Source: JAFKFH01 sp017307375
Lineage (GTDB): Bacteria > Pseudomonadota > Alphaproteobacteria > Ferrovibrionales > Ferrovibrionaceae
Assembly (NCBI GenBank): GCA_965229335.1
Contig: OZ245874.1
Span: forward strand, 1,302,001 to 1,366,000
Direction: 5' to 3'
Length of the DNA: 64,000 nt
Both the position numbers and the translations under genes were made by a program. Position 1 is the stretch's first letter; each line of letters opens with the position of its first letter. This document shows, in pieces, positions 58,261 through 64,000 of this stretch. The notes under the pieces were generated by a model. It was not told where the DNA came from. It made no database searches and saw only the letters and a list, made by a program, of their open reading frames with translations.

Positions 58261-59406
58261 ATGCCGATGAGGGCTAGCCGACGCAGCCTGCTGCTTGGGA
58301 CCGCCGCCGCCCTGGTCGCGGGCTGCACCCTGCCGGAAGCGCGCGATCCGCTCGACCGCCGCATGGCGCGGCATATGGACGAACGGGGTATAACCGCTGC
58401 GTCCTTTGCCGTCGTCGATGGCGGCGCACTGGTGCTGGCCGACGGTCTCGGACGTACCGCCGCCTCGCTTGGCGATCCGACCACGCCGGCCACGCTGTTC
58501 CAGGCGGCCTCGATCTCGAAATCGGTCACCGCCGCGGTGGTGCTGGCGCTGGTGGCACAGGGCCGGCTCGATCTCGACCGCAATGTCGCAGACTACCTTA
58601 AGCGCTGGCGGCTGCCGGAAAGCGAACTGACGCGGGGCCGGCCGGTGACGCTGCGCCGGCTTCTCGCCAATACGGCCGGAACCAACGTGCCGGGCTATCG
58701 CGGCTATCCGCTGGGCGCCAACCTGCCGGACACGATCGCGATCCTGTCGGGCACGGCACCGGCCAACTCGGCGCCGGTGCAGATCGTCGGGGCCCCGGGC
58801 GGCGGCTGGTCCTATTCGGGGGGGGGCTACGAAATCGCGCAGGCGGCGATCGAGGACGTGACCGGCGAAAGCTTCGGCGTCGCGGCCAACCGCCTGGTCC
58901 TCGGGCCCTACGGGATGGGGCGGGCCACCTTCGCCCAGCCACTGCCGCCCGAGACCGAAATCCTTGCCGCCCGTGGCTACGCCGCCGACGGCCATCCGTT
59001 CCCGGGCGGCGGGCTGATCTATCCCGAACTCGCGGCAGCCGGGCTCTGGTGCTCGCCCTCCGATCTCGGGCTGTTCGCCTGCGGCCTGATCGACAGCTAT
59101 GCCGGCCGGTCCGGCGCGCCCTTGCCGCGCGATCTGGCGACGGCGATGATGCAGGCGGTCGACGGCGAGCGCTATGGTCTCGGGGGCGGTCTGCTTCGTA
59201 CCGCCGACGGCACGCCGGTATTCGTCAAGGAAGGGGCCAATGCCGGCTTCCGGTCCTGGCTGACCATCCTGCCGACCGAGGGCAAGGCCGCGGCCATCAT
59301 GACCAACAGCGATCGCGGCAACGAGCTGTTCGCCCCGTTCTTTGCCGAGGTGGCGGCGATCTGGGGCTGGCCGCAATTCGCCCAGCCGATGTTCTCCGTC
59401 GGCTAG
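58261..59406 (+). CDS. Serine hydrolase lipoprotein, beta-lactamase class C/DD-peptidase fold
   Basis: A 381-residue protein with an N-terminal lipobox (LVAGC; twin arginine-like RRSLLLG ahead). The active site S-x-x-K is SISKSV, the second motif is YSGGGY (Tyr kept, Asn replaced by Gly, as in several esterase-like members), and KEGANAGFRS corresponds to the third box. Likely an esterase or peptidase at the envelope rather than a true beta-lactamase. The ATG at 58267 is an equal alternative. Confidence 0.88.
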   Translation: MPMRASRRSLLLGTAAALVAGCTLPEARDPLDRRMARHMDERGITAASFAVVDGGALVLADGLGRTAASLGDPTTPATLFQAASISKSVTAAVVLALVAQGRLDLDRNVADYLKRWRLPESELTRGRPVTLRRLLANTAGTNVPGYRGYPLGANLPDTIAILSGTAPANSAPVQIVGAPGGGWSYSGGGYEIAQAAIEDVTGESFGVAANRLVLGPYGMGRATFAQPLPPETEILAARGYAADGHPFPGGGLIYPELAAAGLWCSPSDLGLFACGLIDSYAGRSGAPLPRDLATAMMQAVDGERYGLGGGLLRTADGTPVFVKEGANAGFRSWLTILPTEGKAAAIMTNSDRGNELFAPFFAEVAAIWGWPQFAQPMFSVG

Positions 59407-59708
59407 AAGCCCAGCGCGCGCGTGCCGGCCACCAGGCCGACCGCGCCGGCGACGGCGATGAAATCGTTTCCCGTCGCGCGCATCAGGCCGATCGCCGCGG
59501 CCAGGCCCAGCCACTCCGGCGGGCCACCCTTGGCCGCCGCCGGCCCGACGATGGCGCCGATCAGCGCGATCGGCATCGCCCGCAGCCAGGCTTCGACCCG
59601 CGGCGTGATCGCGACATAGCGCATCAGGAAGAAGCCCGCCGCCCGGCAGCCATAGGACAGGATGCCCAGGAAGCCGATGGCGGCCAGTATCTCAGGCCGG
59701 ATCGGCAC
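59403..59708 (-). CDS. azlD: AzlD-type branched-chain amino acid exporter subunit
   Basis: A 101-residue protein with three to four helices, typical of AzlD (LAAIGFLGILSYGCRAAGFFLM start; LRAMPIALIGAIVGPAAAKGG loop). Works with AzlC as a two-part exporter. It overlaps azlC by 17 bases and the convergent serine hydrolase gene by 4. Confidence 0.92.
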   Translation of the reverse strand: MPIRPEILAAIGFLGILSYGCRAAGFFLMRYVAITPRVEAWLRAMPIALIGAIVGPAAAKGGPPEWLGLAAAIGLMRATGNDFIAVAGAVGLVAGTRALGF

Positions 59709-60399
59709 GGCGCAGCGCCCCCGCCAGGCTGCCGGCCAGCGCGCCGGACAGGATGTACCAGGGACCCGGCACCAGCCGGTCGACGATGACCGCGACCCCG
59801 ATCCCGGCGATCAGCGGGGCGATGCCGCCGGCCCGGCGGAAGAAAGCCAGGGCCATCGTGGCGAAGAAGGCCGGCAGCATGAAGTCGATGCCGAAACGCT
59901 GCGGGTCGCCGATCACCTGCCCCCCGAGATGTCCGAGGGCCGTGGCGGCAGTCCAGCTCAGCCATAGCGCCGTGCCGCTGCCGGCGAGGAAGGCTGCGTC
60001 GGTTCGTCCGGCCGCGTGCTCGCGCAGGGCCAACGCCCAGTTGCCATCGCCCAGCACGAACAGCGATGGATAGGCCTGCGCGGCCGGAAGCGGCCCGAAC
60101 CATGGCCTGAGCGCGGCGCCCAGCAACAGGTAGCGCGCATTCATCGCGACCGTCGTCAGCCCGATGGCGGCCCAGGGCAGCGGGTCGGTCCAGACCGCCA
60201 GCGTGGCCATCTGGGCGCCACCGGCATTCAGCCAGGCCGAAAACAGGACGGCCTCGGGCCCCGTGAGCCCGCGGGCAGCGGCCATGACCCCGAAGGCCAG
60301 GCCATAAAGCGCGACCCCGGGCACCAGGACCAGCGAGGCCGCAAGGCCGGCGCGAAAGCCTGCAAGCGTGAACGGCGGAATCGTGGTCTGCGACGCCAT
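59692..60399 (-). CDS. azlC: AzlC-type branched-chain amino acid exporter subunit
   Basis: A 235-residue protein with about five to six helices. GVALYGLAFGVMAAARGLTGPEAVLFSAWLNAGGAQMATLAVW and MNARYLLLGAALRPW are AzlC signatures. ATG at 60399 follows from the family's usual N-terminus. A palindromic element (CTGTAACCT…AGGTTACAG) lies 20 bases upstream. Confidence 0.94.
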   Translation of the reverse strand: MASQTTIPPFTLAGFRAGLAASLVLVPGVALYGLAFGVMAAARGLTGPEAVLFSAWLNAGGAQMATLAVWTDPLPWAAIGLTTVAMNARYLLLGAALRPWFGPLPAAQAYPSLFVLGDGNWALALREHAAGRTDAAFLAGSGTALWLSWTAATALGHLGGQVIGDPQRFGIDFMLPAFFATMALAFFRRAGGIAPLIAGIGVAVIVDRLVPGPWYILSGALAGSLAGALRRADPA

Positions 60400-60418
60400 G
60401 GCCGCAGGATGCCGCACT

Positions 60419-60452
60419 CTGTAACCTGTGTAAACAGTTTTGTAGGTTACAG
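60419..60452. promoter_or_regulatory. Palindrome upstream of azlC
   Basis: CTGTAACCT (60419-60427) and AGGTTACAG (60444-60452), 9-bp perfect arms with a 16-base spacer, in the azlC leader/promoter region. A regulator binding site is likely, but no regulator gene is adjacent. Confidence 0.6.
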
Positions 60453-60464
60453 AGGAATCAACTT

Positions 60465-60516
60465 GCGTGGGAAAAATGCCCACGCTATGTAGTTGGTCGT
60501 GGGCAAAAATCCCACG
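60465..60516. promoter_or_regulatory. Two tandem CGTGGG-N7-CCCACG palindromes
   Basis: GCGTGGG-7-CCCACGC (60465-60485) and CGTGGG-7-CCCACG (60498-60516). Both spacers are A-rich (AAAAATG and CAAAAAT). Centres are 32 bases apart, three helical turns. They lie 27 bases before the ATG of the 546-residue gene. Confidence 0.7.
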
Positions 60517-60542
60517 CCCTTGACCCAGTAGCGAGTGTCGCC

Positions 60543-62183
60543 ATGATCGCCGCCTCCCCCTTCCAGGACGTACAGGCCCTCCGCGCCTATCCCGCCGTCC
60601 TGGGCGACGATCCGGGCGATGAGTTGGACAGCCTGGTGGCGCGGCTGGAAATGCCGGCCGCCCGCCGGCTGTTCGACGAGGTCTCGCGGCCCGGCGCCAG
60701 CCAGCGCAGCCGGCGTCTGCGCCGTCTGTTGCTCGACCGGCTCAACGACGCCCGACCCGATCGTGCGCAACGGCTGTTCACCAGCCTGTTCGAACCGTTC
60801 CTGTCGACCGATCTCGATCTGCTGCGGGCACCGTTCCCGGTGCCCTGGCTGATCACCCGCCCCGACGTGGCCGCGTTCTGGTCGGTGCTGGCGGCCGTGC
60901 CGTTGCGCCGGCTGGCGCCGACGGTCGGTGCGGAACTCGACCTGATGTCGCGCGATCAACTGGTCGAAGACGCGCTCGACTGCCCCGTCGCCCTGCGACG
61001 TCGTGACGAACTTGCGCGCGTCGCCGCCGATGCGCTCGACACCGCGCTGATGTCCAGCAGTGCGACGCGCGACATTCTCGCCCATGTGAACGCGGCGCGC
61101 CGGCGCCTGATCGCCTGGCCGCATCTCGACCCCGATGACCTGCGCCCGCTGGTCAGGGCGGACGTGGCGCAGTTCGTGACCCTGTTGCGTTTCGGCGCCC
61201 TTCTCGGGCCGCAGCTGCGCCTGGTCCGTCGCCGCACCGCCGAGGTCGCGGGCGGCGATGCCGCCGTGCTGCGGCAGGCGGTTGCGATATCCCAGGCGCA
61301 GGCCGTCGCGGCGACATTGCTGGGGCCCGAACTGGCCGCCGATGCCGCGGCCATTCCGGCCCTGGCGCTGCATGCCAATGCCGCCTATCTGCCGGTGTCG
61401 GCAACGCTTGCCCGCCGGCCGGAGGATCCCGCGGCGCCGGCCACGGCGACCGCCCTGCTCGGCCATTATGCGGCCTGCGTCCAGGTGCTGGTCAAAGCCA
61501 TGTCCCAGTCTGGCGGCATCGATCGACCGCGGGCCGAAGCCTGGCTGGTGCGTCACGGACGCCTGCGCGATGCCCTGGTGGCAACCGGTCTCACCGACCT
61601 GGCCGGCCATCCGCTCGCGCTCCGGCTCAAGGCGATCGCCGCGCCGCTCGACGAACTGGTCGAACACGCGCTGTGCCCGGCGGCGCTGAAGGGGACGACA
61701 GCCATTGCCGACCAGCAGGCGACCGAGATCGGCGATATCGACTGGCTGTGCCGCTGGATCCGCCAGTGGGAAGGCCAGATGCGGCGCGAAGGCCGGCTGA
61801 CCGCCTTCACCATCGCCTGGCGGGCGCGGCTGGCCCTGGCCCTCGAACAGGGCGTGCATCGCGCGATCCGCGAATCCGGGGAACTGAGCGAGGCGCATGC
61901 GCTGTCCCGGTTGCGCCTGCTGGGCCGGTTGGGCCGCCTGCACGCGGCCGCCGGGTTCGACATCGCCGAGGCATTGCCGGCGACCAGCCATACCATGCTG
62001 ACGATCTGCGAGACCGCGATCCACGCCGAGTTCCGCGGCGAGGGCCGCCCGCATCTCGACGACCGTGCCATCGTCGCAACCTTCGTGGCGCGGGTCCGCG
62101 CCGAAGCCGCGCGTACCGCGCGGCGCTGGACGTCGCCCGACCATCAGCGGCTGATCGCGCTGGCGGCCCGGGCCGGATACTGA
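60543..62183 (+). CDS. Unknown 546-residue helical protein
   Basis: I do not recognise this protein. It is predicted soluble, Ala/Leu/Arg-rich and helical throughout, with no signal peptide or metal motif. Charged helices such as AARRLFDEVSRPGASQRSRRLRRLLLDRL near 39-67 suggest an armadillo- or HEAT-like helical repeat or a scaffold. The gene starts behind the tandem palindromes. Codon use matches neighbours. It ends 23 bases before the dioxygenase gene, so the two may be cotranscribed. Confidence 0.8.
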   Translation: MIAASPFQDVQALRAYPAVLGDDPGDELDSLVARLEMPAARRLFDEVSRPGASQRSRRLRRLLLDRLNDARPDRAQRLFTSLFEPFLSTDLDLLRAPFPVPWLITRPDVAAFWSVLAAVPLRRLAPTVGAELDLMSRDQLVEDALDCPVALRRRDELARVAADALDTALMSSSATRDILAHVNAARRRLIAWPHLDPDDLRPLVRADVAQFVTLLRFGALLGPQLRLVRRRTAEVAGGDAAVLRQAVAISQAQAVAATLLGPELAADAAAIPALALHANAAYLPVSATLARRPEDPAAPATATALLGHYAACVQVLVKAMSQSGGIDRPRAEAWLVRHGRLRDALVATGLTDLAGHPLALRLKAIAAPLDELVEHALCPAALKGTTAIADQQATEIGDIDWLCRWIRQWEGQMRREGRLTAFTIAWRARLALALEQGVHRAIRESGELSEAHALSRLRLLGRLGRLHAAAGFDIAEALPATSHTMLTICETAIHAEFRGEGRPHLDDRAIVATFVARVRAEAARTARRWTSPDHQRLIALAARAGY

Positions 62184-62206
62184 GCTACCGACCAGGGGGA
62201 TACCTG

Positions 62207-63697
62207 ATGACCGTCGATTTTCCGCGCCCGAACCGGCGCAGCATTCTCGCTGCCCTCGGCAGTGTTCCACTGGCCGCGGGGGCGTGGCACCTTGGCCGCG
62301 TCGAGGCGGCAACCACCTGCGTACTGTCGCCATCGATGACCGAAGGACCCTACTGGGTCGACGAGAAACTGAACCGGTCCGACCTGACCACCGGCACGAC
62401 GCGGCCCTCGGTGACGCAGGGGACACCGCTGACCCTCAGCATCAACGTCCTCAGCTACGGGTCGTCGTCCTGCACCCCGGCAGCCGGCGTCCAGATCGAC
62501 CTGTGGCATTGCGACGCGATCGGCGCTTATTCCGACGTGTCGGCCAACAGCACCGTCGGCCAGACCTTCCTGCGCGGCTACCAGACCACCGACGCCAACG
62601 GACAGGTGACCTTCACGACGATCTATCCCGGCTGGTACTCGGGCCGCACCGTCCATATCCATCTGCGCGCCCGCGTCTATGATGCTGCGGGCAACACCAC
62701 CTACAACTTCACCAGCCAGCTGTTCTTCGACGACACCGTGACCGACGCGTTGTTCGCCTCGGCTCCCTATAACAGCCGCGGCACGCGCGACACCCTCAAT
62801 GCCCGCGATTCGATCTACAACAACCAGACCAGCGCACTGCTGTCCCTGACGCGCACTGCATCGGGCTATGCCGGCGCGATCTCGATCGGCCTGTCCGGTC
62901 TGCCGGCCGCCACGACGACGGCGATCACCCCTGCCTCCGGCTTCTGGTACACCGCCACCGCCGGCGGCCGCGGCGTCGGGTTCGAACTCAATGCCGCCGG
63001 CACCCGCGCCTATGTCGGCTGGTACACATACGATTCCCAGGGGCAGGACATCTGGTACGCCGGCAACGCGACCTACGCCGGAACGACCTGCAGCGGCACG
63101 CTGTCGCAATATGCCGGTGGCACCGCGCTGGCCAGTCTCGGCGGCAGTGCCGCGACCGCCGCCTCGCTCGGCACGGTCGCCAGTTTCAGCCTTGCCTTCA
63201 CGTCGTCGTCGGCCGCCACCGCCAGCATCACCACGGCTGCGGGCACGACCGCGAGCTACGCGCTGACGCGCTACCCGCTTGACGGCAGCTCGATCTCGTC
63301 GCCGCCTTCCTGGGTGCCGCAGACCGGGTGGTGGTACAGCGCGGCCTATCCCGGAACCGGCATCTTCCTCGAAAGCCAGGGTCAGGTCACGATAGGCGGC
63401 GAAACCTATACCCGGCTGTTCATGGTGGTGCTCAGCTATGCCACCGATGGCCGCGCGGCCTGGTATGCGACGGGCGGTCTCTATGGCCGCGTCACCAGCG
63501 CCGGTGGCACGCTGCCCGTGTTCGCCGGTACGCTGAACGAATATGCCAACGGCCCCACCCTGACCGGCAATGGCACCGGCACGCGCGTCGCCGGCGAGCG
63601 CGGCTCGATCTCGGCCGTGTTCTCGTCGACCTCGGCCGGCAGCGTGACCCTGCCGAGCGGCGCGGTCATGGCGATCCAGCGGTTCTCCGCGTTCTGA
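62207..63697 (+). CDS. Secreted intradiol dioxygenase-like protein with two C-terminal beta-rich repeats
   Basis: A 496-residue protein. An N-terminal Tat-like signal (PNRRSILAALG…) is followed by an intradiol dioxygenase fold (about 45-205). Fe(III) ligands are visible: Y108 (GAYS), Y144 (PGWY), H150 and H152 (VHIH), with R147. GPYWVDE begins the domain. Residues about 244-365 and 366-496 are two copies of a beta-rich unit starting SGFWYTATAGGRGVGFEL and TGWWYSAAYPGTGIFLE, with G-W-Y/W-Y motifs. Secreted intradiol-like enzymes of this kind are not classic protocatechuate dioxygenases, so the substrate is open. AGGGGG precedes the ATG. Confidence 0.85.
   Translation: MTVDFPRPNRRSILAALGSVPLAAGAWHLGRVEAATTCVLSPSMTEGPYWVDEKLNRSDLTTGTTRPSVTQGTPLTLSINVLSYGSSSCTPAAGVQIDLWHCDAIGAYSDVSANSTVGQTFLRGYQTTDANGQVTFTTIYPGWYSGRTVHIHLRARVYDAAGNTTYNFTSQLFFDDTVTDALFASAPYNSRGTRDTLNARDSIYNNQTSALLSLTRTASGYAGAISIGLSGLPAATTTAITPASGFWYTATAGGRGVGFELNAAGTRAYVGWYTYDSQGQDIWYAGNATYAGTTCSGTLSQYAGGTALASLGGSAATAASLGTVASFSLAFTSSSAATASITTAAGTTASYALTRYPLDGSSISSPPSWVPQTGWWYSAAYPGTGIFLESQGQVTIGGETYTRLFMVVLSYATDGRAAWYATGGLYGRVTSAGGTLPVFAGTLNEYANGPTLTGNGTGTRVAGERGSISAVFSSTSAGSVTLPSGAVMAIQRFSAF
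62936..63694 (+). repeat. Two copies of the SGFWY-type beta domain within the dioxygenase gene
   Basis: Copy 1 (about 62936-63285) and copy 2 (about 63300-63694) share the order S/T-G-x-W-Y, G-x-G-x-x-x-E, Y-x-x-x-G-x-x-x-W-Y-A and a closing G-x-L-x-x-Y-A-x-G. The next gene encodes another copy. They are paralogous at protein level, not exact at DNA level. Confidence 0.75.
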
Positions 63698-63702
63698 CCG
63701 GG

Positions 63703-64000
63703 ATGGGGCTGACACGGCGTCGCCTGCTGGCTGCGCTGGCGGGGGCGGTCCTCGTGCCGATGCCCACCCGTGCGGCGGTGCTGCCCTCGTCGGGCTTCTG
63801 GTATACGACCGGCATGGGCGGGCGTGGCGTCGGGCTCGAGATGGATGCCACCGGCAGCCGGGCCTTCCTCGGCTGGTACACCTATGACGCCGACGGCCAC
63901 GATGTCTGGTATGTCGGTACATGCGCCTATGACGGCACCACCTGCAGCGGCACCCTGGTCCAGTATGCCGGCGGAACCCCGTTCGGCAGTCCGGGCGGGG
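63703..64000 (+). CDS. Secreted stand-alone SGFWY-domain protein (cut by window end)
   Basis: Open to the end of the window, at least 99 residues. Signal MGLTRRRLLAALAGAVLVP (twin arginine, cleavage near TRAA), then SSGFWYTTGMGGRGVGLEM…GWYTYDADGHDVWYVG, nearly the same as copy 1 in the preceding gene. ATG lies 5 bases after that gene's stop, so the two are one operon. A new repeat begins before the cut (QYAGGTPFG). No enzymatic domain seen in the visible part. Confidence 0.8.
   Translation, partial: MGLTRRRLLAALAGAVLVPMPTRAAVLPSSGFWYTTGMGGRGVGLEMDATGSRAFLGWYTYDADGHDVWYVGTCAYDGTTCSGTLVQYAGGTPFGSPGG

Noticed and set aside
58261..59406. Antibiotic-resistance beta-lactamase
   Set aside because: The Y-x-N motif is Y-S-G and the third box is not K-T-G. 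The lipoprotein signal and family suggest an esterase or peptidase.
1..64000. CRISPR array, prophage or integrative element
   Set aside because: No regularly spaced repeats, no cas, integrase, capsid or conjugation genes, and no tRNA-end duplications were found by eye.

Overview
The window is about 64 kb of high-GC, very compact DNA. It reads as a chromosomal segment of an alphaproteobacterium, most likely from Rhodospirillales or a close relative. The evidence is the GC-rich codon use throughout, the order TIGR02302 protein - lysA - lptM-like - argH - tlpA-like, a SAM-II riboswitch before metX-metW, a DUF1127/MocR pair, ftsE-ftsX followed by ydcF and plsC-like genes, and a short B12-dependent ribonucleotide reductase. 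I see no rRNA, tRNA, phage, insertion sequence, integrase or CRISPR array. The genus call is inference; the gene content is read directly.

Layout. 0-1 kb: end of a branched-chain amino acid (Liv-type) permease pair. 1-8.3 kb: amino-acid genes (DadA-like oxidoreductase, lysA, argH) with a TIGR02302 membrane protein and a TlpA-like thioredoxin. 8.3-18.2 kb: purD, two aminoglycoside-phosphotransferase-fold kinases, an AraC regulator with VOC and cupin proteins, and an opposing operon phzF-like - GNAT - tadA - acyl-CoA dehydrogenase - DUF2817 - secreted protein. 18.5-20.3 kb: DUF1127 gene facing a MocR regulator. 21.1-26.8 kb: an iron-uptake operon (Fur box, FecI-type sigma factor, FecR, TonB-dependent receptor with signalling domain, a small unknown protein, RhtX/FptX-like permease). 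26.8-33.7 kb: glmM, hpt, a zinc-ribbon protein with a 30-proline run, ftsE-ftsX, a GmhB-like phosphatase, ydcF, plsC-like, NTF2-like. 33.7-41 kb: an arsenic-resistance block in two divergent arms, each with its own sensor (PadR - ArsO - MFS; ArsR - ArsC - ACR3 - ArsN1-type acetyltransferase), plus another BASS-fold transporter. 41.1-47.3 kb: nrdJ behind a DnaA-box inverted repeat, chaC, an EamA exporter, an orphan DctP, DUF2125 and an alpha/beta hydrolase. 47.4-52.9 kb: a complete second Liv-type ABC operon behind a LuxR solo. 53.2-58.2 kb: tyrC, hisC and a chorismate mutase with degenerate prephenate dehydratase and ACT domains, facing SAM-II - metX - metW. 58.3-64 kb: a serine hydrolase, azlCD, an unknown 546-residue protein behind tandem palindromes, an intradiol dioxygenase fused to two beta-rich repeat domains, and a cut-off gene for a stand-alone copy of that domain.

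How it fits together. The segment mixes housekeeping (Lys, Arg, Tyr/Phe, His and Met synthesis, purines, envelope and division) with accessory modules for iron, arsenic and amino-acid transport. The best candidates for new biology are the dioxygenase/repeat-domain pair at the right end, the tandem palindromes before the unknown gene at 60.5 kb, the paired PadR-linked palindromes, the DnaA-box inverted repeat before nrdJ, the degenerate P-protein, and a four-stem cloverleaf repeat between livJ and livG. No wholly unprecedented multi-gene system is evident.
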